DNA of 64,000 nucleotides from Desulfobacteraceae bacterium UBA2174 (GCA_002327445.1 DCWA01000023.1:174637-238636); one strand, 5' to 3'. Positions 33,574 to 42,459 are shown, counted from the stretch's first letter. Translations and numbers: made by a program. The notes: generated by a model not told the origin, from the sequence alone.

Positions 33574-33970
33574 GGTTCTGGCTTCCTTTCCGCTGGGGAA
33601 CTCTTTTCCCCGTGTACGGTCCTTGGTGGAATCAATCTTGCCGATGGGTGGGCATCCTACCAGATTTTCAGACGAGTGCAACGGGCGCATCCCCTCGACC
33701 CATGGGGGAAAAGAGATGGACACCCCTCAGGGAGCGGATAGAGGATACGGGCCGTTTCGCTTTTTACCGGTTTCGCCCCGCCATCTTGCCTTCACTTCCA
33801 CCGCGACCGGTCCTATAATTGATTTCGGTCTGCTTCCTTGACTGCCGACCGGCACCGGACCCTGGACCTTGCTTCGCGCTGAACTGCAACAGGGCCAAAC
33901 GGGACGTACAACATACGCAGGCCGAACCGCCGGCCGATGCCACGGCCGCCGACTTGAAGAAGGAATCATT
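33574..33970. other. Divergent asd/cysE intergenic region
   Basis: 397 nt. It holds a good candidate cysE promoter (33791-33819). On the asd side a GGGGA...TCCCC pairing could form a leader hairpin, but no known lysine or methionine riboswitch pattern was recognised. Confidence 0.5.
33791..33819 (+). promoter_or_regulatory. Candidate promoter of cysE-cysK
   Basis: TTCACT (33791-33796), 17 nt, and a perfect TATAAT (33814-33819), about 150 nt before the cysE start. Confidence 0.5.
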
Positions 33971-34936
33971 ATGGACACAACCCCGGAACACAGCGACGAC
34001 ACCTGCCGCATCGACCTGGAAAAAGACGCCCTGACCCGTGAAAAACTGCCGCCCATCATCGATGCCATCGTCAACACGTGCAGCGATGCGGGTGTCTTCT
34101 CCCACATCGACCACGCGCCCCTGGCCAGCGAGGCCTACGTGGCCGACCTGATCGCCGGTCTGCGCGAACTGGTCTTTCCCGGCTACTTCAGCCGTGAGAA
34201 ACTCGACCCGGTCAACTACCGCTACGCCCTTGGCCAGACCGCCTCCCGGGTCTTCGACCGGCTGGTCGAGCAGATCACCCACTCGGTGCGCCACGAGTGC
34301 CTGCGCCATGACCTGGCGTGCAGCCACTGCAGCGAACGGGGCCGCGCCGGGGCGTTGGCCCTGATGGAAAGCCTGCCGGAGGTGCGCCGCATTTTGGCCA
34401 CCGACGTGCGCGCCGCTTTCGCCGGCGACCCGGCGGCCCGCAGCTATGACGAGGTGATCTTCGCCTACCCGGGGCTGTATGCCATCGCCGTCTATCGCCT
34501 GGCCCACCAGCTCCACAAGATCGAGGTTCCCCTGCTGCCGCGCCTGATGACCGAGCACGCCCACAGCCTCACTGGCATCGACATCCACCCCGGCGCCACC
34601 ATCGGCGAGCGCTTCGTCATCGACCACGGCACCGGGGTGGTCATCGGCGAAACCACGGAAATCGGCAACAATGCACGCATTTACCAGGGGGTGACCCTCG
34701 GCGCCCTTTCCCTGCCGCGGGACGCCGGGGAGCGGCTGCGGGGCAAAAAGCGCCATCCGACCCTCGAGGACGATGTCATCGTCTATTCCGGCGCCACCAT
34801 CCTGGGCGGCGACACCGTCATCGGTGCGCGCTCGGTGATCGGGGGCAACGTCTGGCTCACCCAATCGGTGCCGCCGGATACCCGCGTGATCCTGGAAACC
34901 CCGCGCCTGATCATCGGCAAGATCAAGTCTTCCTGA
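33971..34936 (+). CDS. cysE: Serine O-acetyltransferase
   Basis: Makes O-acetylserine from serine and acetyl-CoA. The 321-aa protein has a long helical N-terminal part (about 190 residues) and a left-handed beta-helix of hexapeptide repeats: GIDIHPGATIGERFVIDHGTG, VVIGETTEIGNNARIYQGVTLG and GATILGGDTVIGARSVIGGN. Catalytic Asp/His lie in the first two. The length is larger than enteric CysE and fits the EpsC-like group. AAGGAA precedes the ATG at 33971. It lies 34 nt before cysK. Confidence 0.94.
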   Translation: MDTTPEHSDDTCRIDLEKDALTREKLPPIIDAIVNTCSDAGVFSHIDHAPLASEAYVADLIAGLRELVFPGYFSREKLDPVNYRYALGQTASRVFDRLVEQITHSVRHECLRHDLACSHCSERGRAGALALMESLPEVRRILATDVRAAFAGDPAARSYDEVIFAYPGLYAIAVYRLAHQLHKIEVPLLPRLMTEHAHSLTGIDIHPGATIGERFVIDHGTGVVIGETTEIGNNARIYQGVTLGALSLPRDAGERLRGKKRHPTLEDDVIVYSGATILGGDTVIGARSVIGGNVWLTQSVPPDTRVILETPRLIIGKIKSS

Positions 34937-34970
34937 CCCGGCCGTCAACCGAATTCACAAGGAGCCGCCC

Positions 34971-35921
34971 ATGCCCATCTATGACCGCATCGACGCCGCC
35001 ATCGGCAACACCCCCCTGGTGCGACTGCACGCCACCGCCGCCGGCGCGCGGGCCGAAATCCTCGCCAAGCTCGAGTTTTTCAACCCTCTGGGAAGCGTGA
35101 AGGACCGCATCGCCCGGGCCATGATCGACGCGGCCGAACAGGAAGGAAAAATCGGGCCGGGAACCCTGATCGTGGAGCCCACCAGCGGCAACACCGGCAT
35201 CGGTCTGGCCTTTGTCTGCGCCGCCCGCGGCTACCGCTTGTGCCTCACCATGCCCGAGACCATGAGCGTCGAACGGCGCAAGCTGCTGGTCCACCTGGGT
35301 GCCGAACTGGTGCTCACCCCAGGCGCCGAAGGGATGGCCGGCGCCATCGCCCGGGCCCGTCAGATGGTGGCCGACAACGGCAACGCCTTCATGCCGGACC
35401 AGTTTTCCAACCCGGCCAATCCCCGGGCCCACCGGGAAACCACCGCCGAGGAGATCTGGCGCGATACCGGGGGCAAGGTGGACATCCTGGTGGCCGGTGT
35501 CGGCACCGGCGGCACCATCACCGGCATTTCCCGGGCGCTCAAACAGCGCCATCCGGATTTCAAGGCGGTGGCGGTGGAGCCGGCCGGCTCGCCGGTGCTG
35601 TCCGGTGGCGCCAAGGGGCCGCACCAGATCCAGGGAATCGGGGCGGGATTCGTGCCGGCGGTCCTCGATCGGAGTGTCATCGACGAGGTGATCACCGTCA
35701 CCGACGCCGCGGCCTTTGCCACCGCCCGGGACTTGGCCAGCAAAGAAGGGATCTTGTGCGGCATTTCATCGGGAGCGGCCGTGTGGGCGGCGCTCCAGGT
35801 GGCCCGCCGGACGGAAAACGCCGGCCGGCGCATCGTTGCCATCCTCGCCAGCACCGGCGAGCGCTACCTGAGCACGCCGTTGTTTAGCGATTCAATTGAA
35901 CCCAAGCCGCCAACAGCATAG
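34971..35921 (+). CDS. cysK: Cysteine synthase (O-acetylserine sulfhydrylase)
   Basis: PLP enzyme joining O-acetylserine and sulfide to cysteine. The 316-aa protein has FNPLGSVKDRIARAM with the PLP Lys, TSGNTGIGLA (phosphate/substrate loop), GVGTGGTITG and GILCGISSGAAVWAAL. AAGGAG lies 7 nt before the ATG. With cysE it forms the two-gene cysteine unit and is the last housekeeping gene before the accessory region. Confidence 0.96.
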   Translation: MPIYDRIDAAIGNTPLVRLHATAAGARAEILAKLEFFNPLGSVKDRIARAMIDAAEQEGKIGPGTLIVEPTSGNTGIGLAFVCAARGYRLCLTMPETMSVERRKLLVHLGAELVLTPGAEGMAGAIARARQMVADNGNAFMPDQFSNPANPRAHRETTAEEIWRDTGGKVDILVAGVGTGGTITGISRALKQRHPDFKAVAVEPAGSPVLSGGAKGPHQIQGIGAGFVPAVLDRSVIDEVITVTDAAAFATARDLASKEGILCGISSGAAVWAALQVARRTENAGRRIVAILASTGERYLSTPLFSDSIEPKPPTA

Positions 35922-35984
35922 CGTGTCTCAAGTCGGACAATTGCCTCGATATCACCCTGTCGGGGTCAATACCAGCGTCTGATT

Positions 35985-37043
35985 TCAGAGGCCATTCTTG
36001 TCTCCTGAAACCTGCTTGGCGGCTTCTTCGAGTTGTTTTACGTAGTCCGCTTCCCCCAAGGCTTCCTTGTATTTGCGGCGGCGCACCGCAAATTGTTCAT
36101 ACTCTGATTTCGCGTGATCTTCCGCCTCCTGCTTGGTCACCTTTCCCGCATGGGGCAACACCCGCCGCTGGTTAAACCGTAAAAAATCATCCAGCTTTTG
36201 TTCCCAGTCTTTCATGAATACCTGTTTGCGGCGTTTGGCCTGATCTTCGGCGAAATCGAGCCACATGGTGACGATACGGTTCAGTTCCTCTATTTCCCCT
36301 TCCTTCAGGTAATTCTTGGCGGTGGTCACGTCGGTTTTGCGCACTTCGCCGCCCTTCCAGGTGGTCAACCCCATATTCGGCAGCACGTGGTCGGCGCGGG
36401 ATTTGATCAGCTCGGCAGCGGTCATACCGGTGGCGGCAAAATGCAGTTTATTCTGGATGACGCTGAAAAACCTGGTGGTCTCGCTCCAGGTGGGTTCGCA
36501 ATCGGCCGCCATGGCGAAAATCTCCCGCACCCGCAGATACATCCGCCGCTCGCTGGCGCGGATGTCGCGGATACGGGCCAGCATTTCATCGAAATAGTCG
36601 GGGACGGCCGAGCCTTTGACGGGCGGATTCTTCAACCGCTCGTCGTCCATGGCGAAGCCTTTGATGATATATTCCTTGAGCCGCTGGGTGGCCCAGATGC
36701 GAAATCGAGTGGCGATCAGGCTTTTGACCCGGTAGCCTACCGAGATGATCATGTCGAGATTATAGAAATCGAGGTAGCGTTGAACCTGTCGATTCCCTTC
36801 CGGACGAACTGACAAATATTTCTTGTGAGTTGCTCCGTGAACGAGCTCTCCTTCCTCATAAATATTTAAAATATGTTGACTTATGTTCTGCTGAGTGGTC
36901 TGGAACAACTCGGCCATCATCGGTTGCGTCAACCAGACCGTTTCATCCTGCAAGCGTACATCCAGCCTCACCCGGCCATCATATGTCTGATAAACAATGA
37001 TTTCGCCCTTGTCGGGCTCGTTTTCGGAAATTTGGTTATTCAT
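35985..37043 (-). CDS. RhuM-family (virulence RhuM) protein
   Basis: A 352-aa protein of the RhuM family, named from a Salmonella pathogenicity-island gene and common in mobile regions. The N-terminal part has VRLDVRLQDETVWLTQPMMAELF, a DNA-binding-like fold related to phage antirepressors, and later YNLDMIISVGYRVKS and the C-terminal helical domain. The ATG at 37043 was taken; an in-frame TTG three codons earlier is also possible. Function is unknown. A very short RhuM-like remnant is found at 53698-53745. Confidence 0.88.
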   Translation of the reverse strand: MNNQISENEPDKGEIIVYQTYDGRVRLDVRLQDETVWLTQPMMAELFQTTQQNISQHILNIYEEGELVHGATHKKYLSVRPEGNRQVQRYLDFYNLDMIISVGYRVKSLIATRFRIWATQRLKEYIIKGFAMDDERLKNPPVKGSAVPDYFDEMLARIRDIRASERRMYLRVREIFAMAADCEPTWSETTRFFSVIQNKLHFAATGMTAAELIKSRADHVLPNMGLTTWKGGEVRKTDVTTAKNYLKEGEIEELNRIVTMWLDFAEDQAKRRKQVFMKDWEQKLDDFLRFNQRRVLPHAGKVTKQEAEDHAKSEYEQFAVRRRKYKEALGEADYVKQLEEAAKQVSGDKNGL

Positions 37044-37231
37044 GAGTCCCAACCCCTTTTACAATGGCTTGGAAACTTTTGATCCAATGCCCCGGAGACT
37101 CATTCCAGCGCCGGCGCATTAGGCGCGGTGAATTCCTCGATGTACCCCGGACGTCCGTTGAGCACTGCCTGGCAGACGGCGGCATGGATCATGGACGATG
37201 CGGCATGCCCCCTGAATTCCGGTTCCTCTTG

Positions 37232-37495
37232 CAGACGCTTAGCGGAATCGATGCATGGGGCGGCCAGCGGGCATCGCACCAGGCCGTCTCGCCGGTTTCG
37301 GCCACAAAGACGAAAGTGCAGGCATGGGCCCAGTTGGCCTGCGGTTAGAGATCCACGAAGAACAAAAAGGCCGGCGATGGAAAGCCTTTTGAAAGCAAGG
37401 GGTTTCCAAGAGCATCGCGCACCCGTGCCGCGTCTACCAATGTTGCACTTGTAAAAACTCCGGCCTTTTCAGGAACTCTTTCACCACAGGTCTTC
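37232..37495 (-). pseudogene. Truncated, nonsense-mutated copy of the 220-aa gene at 39192
   Basis: On the minus strand this stretch repeats the C-terminal half of 39192-39854 (KAGVFTSATLVDAARV, LGNPLLSKGFPSPAFLFFVDL) at high identity. The codon after VDL is TAA where the intact gene has GAA, and the 5' half is absent. It lies just beyond the VapC stop, so the two copies bracket the antitoxin-toxin module as direct repeats. Confidence 0.85.
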
Positions 37496-37525
37496 CCGCT
37501 TTTTCCGCTTCTTCTGTTTGATGTT

Positions 37526-37942
37526 TTACGCGGGTTCAGAATCTTTGAATTCAGTGACGATTTTCAGCGATGATATCCCTTTGAAGTGACGTGCGTTATG
37601 TGTAACAAGCGGAACACCATGCCGGACGGTGCATGCCGCTATCCAAGCGTCATTGGGATCGATGGGATGCCGGTATCGTTCCGCCACAACCCGCCCGTAA
37701 CATCTGGCGATTTCATGGTCATAGGGAATGACAACAAAATTCCGCAAGGCGGTTTCAAGTTCCTGGCGTCTCTTTGCACCCCATTTGGCTTTCTCCGCGC
37801 CATAGTACAACTCGCCGACCGTGATGAATGAAACGGCAAGCAAACGGCCTTGGAGATGCGGCAAATAGACTTCGGCCAACGGTCCGCCCTTCATAAGATA
37901 GGAAACGATGCAGGTGTCGAGAACGATCTTTGCGTCGCTCAT
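37526..37942 (-). CDS. vapC: PIN-domain ribonuclease toxin, VapC family
   Basis: A 138-aa PIN-domain nuclease. The acidic residues of the active site are visible: Asp9 (IVLDTCIVSYL), Glu44 (ITVGELYYG) and Asp98 (IDPNDAWIAA), with the late VTHNARHF motif. Toxins of this family cleave RNA and are held off by the neighbour's C-terminal tail. The start overlaps the stop of the 329-aa gene by 4 nt, which ties its translation to that gene, taking the place of a normal VapB. Confidence 0.9.
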   Translation of the reverse strand: MSDAKIVLDTCIVSYLMKGGPLAEVYLPHLQGRLLAVSFITVGELYYGAEKAKWGAKRRQELETALRNFVVIPYDHEIARCYGRVVAERYRHPIDPNDAWIAACTVRHGVPLVTHNARHFKGISSLKIVTEFKDSEPA

Positions 37943-38928
37943 ACCTCGCCTTCCCGCACCATATGCGAATGACGCAGTTCGTCTATCGCCTCCTCGAATT
38001 CGTCATCAGCCTCGCCCGGCCAAGTGCCGAAGAGAGACCGCACATCGGTCAAGGGCTTGACATCCTGCGCAAGGGCCAGTTCCTCCAACGACGGCGATTC
38101 CCAAAAACTACGGGAAATTGGCGTACCTTGTGGTAATAGCTCGGTGGCTTCGGCTTCTTTGTCCTCCATACGCTCTATGTCGTGAATTTTGATGCTTGCG
38201 ATTTTGCCTGTAACGGGATCTTCCCTTGCCTCGCCGATAATTCGGACAAAATGCAGGATATCCTCCAGCACCTCGTCTTTCTGCGCCTCGTCGAATAGGC
38301 AGAGCACCGGTTCCCCGGCGGATGGATGCACTCGGCAGCGGGTGCCATGCTCCTTGAAGTCCGCCATGAGAAGCCGGCCCTCAATGGTCCGGATATTGGT
38401 CTGCGGCCCCTTGATCCGTTCTTGTATCCGCGTGAAACCTTCCGGCGTGAAGCGTGTCACGAGCGGTTGTCCTTGGCGGTTCAGTGTGAATGCGATCTCT
38501 TTTACACCCTGGTTGAAAAGAATGCCAGCATCGCGCCAGGCCAACAGAACCCCGGCGTCGCAACCAAGCGGCAGTGAACCGCCCGGACGCTGGATCTCGT
38601 TGAGGCCTGAAATTGATTTTTCCAGGATTTCCTGTCCGAAATCCATTCCCGGCAAAGCCGGCTGATTGCTATGCCGCTCAAATCCCAACACCGCCGCAGG
38701 GCTGCCGTGGGTGAGCAGCACCAGGTCCATTGCCAACTCGTCTTTGATGTTGCCAGGCTGCCGCCCACGCCTGACGCTTTCGGCCTCGCCCGCCAGCACC
38801 CGGCCCGTGCGCTGAAGCGCCTTGTTCATGTTTATGAGAAAGCGCAGGAGGTGGGAAACCGGGATTATCCCCGGCCCGACCGCCTCGCCGTCGAAACGGA
38901 TTTTCAATAATGGCTCATGTTCGTTCAT
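37939..38928 (-). CDS. 329-aa protein with antitoxin-like C-terminus, upstream of vapC
   Basis: No family was recognised for the body of the protein (opening MNEHEPLLKIRFDGEAVGPG; middle rich in beta-strand-like sequence such as VKEIAFTLNRQGQPLVTRFTP). The last 35 residues (SLFGTWPGEADDEFEEAIDELR) look like the acidic helix with which VapB and RelB-type antitoxins hold their toxin. The stop overlaps the vapC start. It therefore reads as an unusually large antitoxin or a sensor fused to one. It is inferred from position and tail only. Confidence 0.7.
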   Translation of the reverse strand: MNEHEPLLKIRFDGEAVGPGIIPVSHLLRFLINMNKALQRTGRVLAGEAESVRRGRQPGNIKDELAMDLVLLTHGSPAAVLGFERHSNQPALPGMDFGQEILEKSISGLNEIQRPGGSLPLGCDAGVLLAWRDAGILFNQGVKEIAFTLNRQGQPLVTRFTPEGFTRIQERIKGPQTNIRTIEGRLLMADFKEHGTRCRVHPSAGEPVLCLFDEAQKDEVLEDILHFVRIIGEAREDPVTGKIASIKIHDIERMEDKEAEATELLPQGTPISRSFWESPSLEELALAQDVKPLTDVRSLFGTWPGEADDEFEEAIDELRHSHMVREGEV

Positions 38929-39146
38929 TTTCGGACCTCCTTTTGCTCGTCAATCAGTTGCTGCGGTCCGTCCCAAGGTGTTCTTGTGAGCCAGTGACGG
39001 CATTTCAGCTTTGCCGAAGCCGGCAGGCATTCTGAAACGATGCCATCTGCCAAGCACAGCCGGCACGAATACCCGAGTGCGGTGAGGCCGGCGTTCGGCC
39101 CACCAGGACAGTTCATGGGCGTATCGCGAATGATTGAATTCGGCAT
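38925..39146 (-). CDS. Small ORF between the HTH-like and antitoxin-like genes
   Basis: A 73-aa ORF (SCRLCLADGIVSECLPASA, ending WDGPQQLIDEQKEVRK) whose stop overlaps the next start by ATGA. A competing ORF in another frame (38950-39195, 81 aa, MKTGSMRRCLLVVGG...) overlaps the stop of the 220-aa gene by ATGA. Each frame looks coding in a different half: the 81-aa frame at its start, the 73-aa frame at its end. One small gene broken by a frameshift is a good explanation. Confidence 0.4.
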   Translation of the reverse strand: MPNSIIRDTPMNCPGGPNAGLTALGYSCRLCLADGIVSECLPASAKLKCRHWLTRTPWDGPQQLIDEQKEVRK

Positions 39147-39191
39147 TTAGCCCGCCGACCACCAGGAGGCAGCGCCGCATGGAGCCGGTTT

Positions 39192-39854
39192 TCATGGCCT
39201 GTCCTTACGAATGAGCGGAATCGATTCCCGGGGCGGCCAGCGGGCATCGCACCAGGCCGTCTCCCCGGTTTCGGCCACAAACGCATAGGCGCAGGCATGG
39301 GCCCAGTTGGCCTCCGGTTCGAGGTCCACGAAAAATAAAAAGGCCGGCGATGGAAAGCCTTTTGAAAGCAAGGGGTTTCCAAGAGCATCGCGCACCCGTG
39401 CCGCGTCTACCAATGTTGCGCTTGTAAAAACTCCGGCCTTTTCAGGCACCCTTTCGCCGCATGTCTTCCAGAAACGTTCGACGACCACGGCAGGCGGTCC
39501 AAGCCCGGTACCGGCGCCGAGGGCGGCCGGTGTTTCTTTCCCCGGCTTCGACCGGCCGGGATCTTGATGCGCTTGTGAAACCGTCATGCCTTTGTCTGCC
39601 GAGTGTCCCGATCGGGGCATTTCCAATCTATCCAACAGGCGACTGGCCTGGTGCGGGCCAATCTTGCACAGATCGATGACATCCGTTCGCCGGATCGTAC
39701 CCGCCTGCTGTGCCAATTTCATGAGCATCTGCTCTTGGTGGTCGGGGTCAGCCCTCAAGCCCCGCCTGGCAAGACCGATATGGACAACAGGTTTCGGAGG
39801 ATTATAGTCAAGCTTTTCTGAAGGGAATAGTTCCCCGTGCAAAGAAATTGACAA
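39192..39854 (-). CDS. Uncharacterised 220-aa protein with HTH-like segment
   Basis: No named family. Residues about 45-80 (KLAQQAGTIRRTDVIDLCKI, GPHQASRLLDRLE) look like a winged helix-turn-helix, and the C-terminal half (FLFFVDLEPEANWAHACAYAF) may be a separate small domain. The start used is TTG at 39854 with GGAAAAG upstream; internal ATG starts near 39728 are possible. It heads the module leading to VapC, and a broken copy lies on the other side of that module. Confidence 0.6.
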   Translation of the reverse strand: MSISLHGELFPSEKLDYNPPKPVVHIGLARRGLRADPDHQEQMLMKLAQQAGTIRRTDVIDLCKIGPHQASRLLDRLEMPRSGHSADKGMTVSQAHQDPGRSKPGKETPAALGAGTGLGPPAVVVERFWKTCGERVPEKAGVFTSATLVDAARVRDALGNPLLSKGFPSPAFLFFVDLEPEANWAHACAYAFVAETGETAWCDARWPPRESIPLIRKDRP

Positions 39855-39896
39855 ATTGTTGCTTTTCCGGTACTTCCGGATAACATTTTACCGGAA
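39848..39896 (+). promoter_or_regulatory. Divergent promoter/operator with TTCCGG half-sites
   Basis: TTGACA (39848-39853) begins the intergenic gap. An inverted repeat TTCCGGTA (39865-39872) / TACCGGAA (39889-39896) with a third TTCCGG in the middle (39874-39880) reaches the start codon of the 264-aa gene. Such spacing fits autoregulation by a DNA-binding antitoxin. The -10 is unclear. Confidence 0.45.
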
Positions 39897-40690
39897 TGCG
39901 CCGCGTGGATATCCAAAAAATAAAGCAACTTATACAATTCGCCCTCCTTTGCGCGGGTCGGCAAGAAGATTGGCGCCAGCGCGAGCTTGGCCCCATCCAT
40001 CTGATAAAATACGTCTATCTTGCCGATTACCATTACGCGCTGGCCCATGGCGGCGAAACCTACACCGGCCTGCCATGGCGGTTCTACAAGTTCGGTCCCT
40101 GGCAGGAGCAGTGCTTTCAAGCGATCCGGCCGGCGCTTGAAACCATCGGCGCTGAAATGCGCGAATATTCTCATCCCAAGTACGAAGACGATTTCGTCAA
40201 ATGGAAGTGCTCGGACGAAGAGCACTACGAGAAGCTTTACAACATGCTGCCCCTGGAAATCGCGGGCAGTGTGGAACAGTGCGTCCGCAAGTTCGGTGCC
40301 GACACCGAGGGCCTTCTGGACTACGTTTACAAAACCCCGCCGATGCTCAAGGCCGCCCCCGACGAATTGTTGGTGTTTGAACCCGCCCCTCCCTCTATAC
40401 CCGAAATGCCTTTGCCGGAATCCGCCGCCTTGACCCGGCGCCAGGAAAAAAGGCAACAAGAGCGGATGGAGCAGATCCGGATCGAAATGAGAAAACGGCT
40501 GGACAGGAAAAGGGCCGAAAAGCAGAAGCGTTTCGTTCCTCCCCCACCACGCTATGATGAGGTCTATTTCGAAGGGTTGACACTGCTCGACAGTCTTGCC
40601 GGCGAGCCTATAACACCCCATGAATGTGTCATGGAGGTTTCGCCCGATGTCTGGAAATCAAAAGCCCGGTATGATCCGGACCTACCCTGA
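39896..40690 (+). CDS. Panacea/SocA-like (DUF4065-like) antitoxin-type protein
   Basis: A 264-aa protein. The N-terminal domain has LGPIHLIKYVYLADYHYALAHGG and LPWRFYKFGPWQEQC, a pattern seen in the SocA/Panacea (DUF4065-type) antitoxin domain, which typically opens with a KLLYLAD-like helix and a PxGPV-like turn. The middle is Pro-rich and the C-terminal part is a highly charged helix (RRQEKRQQERMEQIRIEM, about 180-210). The match is by eye. It is divergent from the HTH-like gene across a TTCCGG palindrome and overlaps the next gene by 44 nt. Confidence 0.55.
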   Translation: MRRVDIQKIKQLIQFALLCAGRQEDWRQRELGPIHLIKYVYLADYHYALAHGGETYTGLPWRFYKFGPWQEQCFQAIRPALETIGAEMREYSHPKYEDDFVKWKCSDEEHYEKLYNMLPLEIAGSVEQCVRKFGADTEGLLDYVYKTPPMLKAAPDELLVFEPAPPSIPEMPLPESAALTRRQEKRQQERMEQIRIEMRKRLDRKRAEKQKRFVPPPPRYDEVYFEGLTLLDSLAGEPITPHECVMEVSPDVWKSKARYDPDLP

Positions 40691-40955
40691 AGACGCCATT
40701 CAATCAACGATCGTTCCTCCGGGCGAATGGTGGGTGGAAGACCCCTCGGGCACATATGAATGCGGTCGTCTCATCAAAGCCTTTATCCCTCATACTGAGC
40801 AGCAGCCGCTTGTAATTATGGAGGCTGCAAGAACCAATGGGACGGAAAACAAGTCCTTTCTATGCAGAATTGAGCCGCTTGATCTGAAGAAACCTCAAAA
40901 AAGATCGAATTTGCCTGTCCCCGGCCTTCCCGTTTACCAAGGCGAAGTCAGATGA
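40647..40955 (+). CDS. Uncharacterised 102-aa protein, possible toxin partner
   Basis: Starts MSGNQKPGMIRTYPEDAIQ; GGAGG lies 9 nt before the ATG, inside the 264-aa gene, and decides the start over an upstream ATG. Family unknown. The sequence ends in a Pro-rich stretch (LPVPGLPVYQGEVR). Because Panacea-type antitoxins are usually followed or preceded by a small toxin, this gene may be that partner, but nothing in its sequence shows a toxic activity. Confidence 0.55.
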   Translation: MSGNQKPGMIRTYPEDAIQSTIVPPGEWWVEDPSGTYECGRLIKAFIPHTEQQPLVIMEAARTNGTENKSFLCRIEPLDLKKPQKRSNLPVPGLPVYQGEVR

Positions 40956-40995
40956 ATTTTTAGGGATCTACTTGCCTGGGTACGGGCAATATTTT

Positions 40996-42459
40996 TCATT
41001 TCCGAGCGACCGCTTTCACACCACCTTTGCGTCCCAAACCGTAACCGAGCCGATACACGTCCGGCATATTCACGCGATCATCTCTCATGCGCTCGAATAC
41101 CCCCAGCGTTTCAAGATCGCTTCTCACGCCGTCGGCCCCTTCTTCTATATGCGCCGGAGGCAGTTTGACCGCAGCGTCCGCCATATCTCCCCGCAAGCGA
41201 TCCAAAATGCGATTTTGTTTCCAGCGCCGCGCGATTTCCTCGAAATGGCAAGGCACCGTCAGTTCGGATAGCGGTTTCATCAGCATGTCCACCCAAGGGT
41301 AGTCCTCCTGAATTTCCCGGACCCGGATTCGGGATGCTTCCTGAACCCCGCGCTTTATGCTTTCGTAGTAAAGCGGATATGCAAAGTCAGACCGCGGATT
41401 GTCTGTCGCCGCATAACGGATGGCGGCCAGAAAGCTGCGGGGGCTGACCTGTCCGCCGGCATCTCCCAAATGGTTCGGCAGCCAGGTGTAGGGAAAACCG
41501 CGGCGCCGATCCCGTCCCATCCATGGCCCTGTGATGGCATGAAAAACATCTCTTTGGCGCTCTTCTTCGATCCTGATCTTGGAAGGCACGGTCCAGACGC
41601 CTTGGTACCGATCCCACGGCAGGCCGAGAATCTTCTGACAGCCATCCCGGAAAAGCGCCCCATTGACAGGTTCGTTGCCCAAATATTGCCAAAGCAAACC
41701 GTAGAGTTCGTTTCTGGGCCACCGCAGCTCAACCTTCTGGTTGAGCACCTTGGACGAATCTGCAAAATCGGCGGTTTTTGTATCTTCCAGGTGGTCGGGA
41801 CGGACAAACGCCTTGGGCCGAATGCGTTTGTAGGTTCTGAACTCAAGCAAAACCTGCAAAAGCCCGCGAATGATCTTGAGCATGGTCGGCCAGTCATCCG
41901 CGGTCCGGTCAAGGGCGTCAAAAAGGATCAGTTGGTGTTGCCCTTGGTTTTCGAGCAATTGATCCGCCTCGTACAGTTTCCGCTCCACCTCTTCGGGATG
42001 CGTGTCCACCCACCTGACGGCGTCGGCCCAGTTGCCTTGCGCCAGAGGCTCTCCTGTTGTTTTTGGAAAAACCTTACGCAGCACAATGGTGCGCCATACC
42101 TGGCGCGGATCGAACTGACGGCAAAGCTGAACAAGCGTATCTTTGCCAGGATAGTCGTCGGGCGAGGATCGTTCTCCGAATCCGGCGGAAACTATCGTTT
42201 CTTTGCGGATCTCGGATTTGGGCATCAAGTATTCAACCATCTGGCGGTGTTGCGGGCTTTGTAGAACGGCCCACCAAAAGCTCTTGCCGGCACCGCGGAT
42301 TCCGAGCACCAGCATGGCGTCCGGGTGCAAGGCTCTGGCGTGTCCCGCCGGCGTATAGGTGGTATCAATACCCTGGGGTTGGCCGTAAACCGCCGTCTCC
42401 GGTGGCAGGGCATCTTTTAACAACCCTCTTATTTCCTTTGGGAAACGATATCCCGTCAT
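40996..42459 (-). CDS. P-loop ATPase, third gene of HEPN/KGGVGR operon
   Basis: A 487-aa protein with Walker A GIRGAGKS (53-60) and a Walker B-like strand QLILFDALDRTADDW near residue 175, so it is a P-loop ATPase, possibly STAND-like; the rest is unrecognised. The start at 42459 overlaps the ATPase gene before it by 4 nt; a longer ORF runs into that gene and is rejected. It lies last in the order HEPN-like, KGGVGR ATPase, P-loop ATPase. Confidence 0.8.
   Translation of the reverse strand: MTGYRFPKEIRGLLKDALPPETAVYGQPQGIDTTYTPAGHARALHPDAMLVLGIRGAGKSFWWAVLQSPQHRQMVEYLMPKSEIRKETIVSAGFGERSSPDDYPGKDTLVQLCRQFDPRQVWRTIVLRKVFPKTTGEPLAQGNWADAVRWVDTHPEEVERKLYEADQLLENQGQHQLILFDALDRTADDWPTMLKIIRGLLQVLLEFRTYKRIRPKAFVRPDHLEDTKTADFADSSKVLNQKVELRWPRNELYGLLWQYLGNEPVNGALFRDGCQKILGLPWDRYQGVWTVPSKIRIEEERQRDVFHAITGPWMGRDRRRGFPYTWLPNHLGDAGGQVSPRSFLAAIRYAATDNPRSDFAYPLYYESIKRGVQEASRIRVREIQEDYPWVDMLMKPLSELTVPCHFEEIARRWKQNRILDRLRGDMADAAVKLPPAHIEEGADGVRSDLETLGVFERMRDDRVNMPDVYRLGYGLGRKGGVKAVARK

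Noticed and set aside
33574..33970. Possible riboswitch upstream of asd
   Set aside because: Lysine and SAM riboswitch core motifs were not seen; only a short GGGGA/TCCCC pairing.
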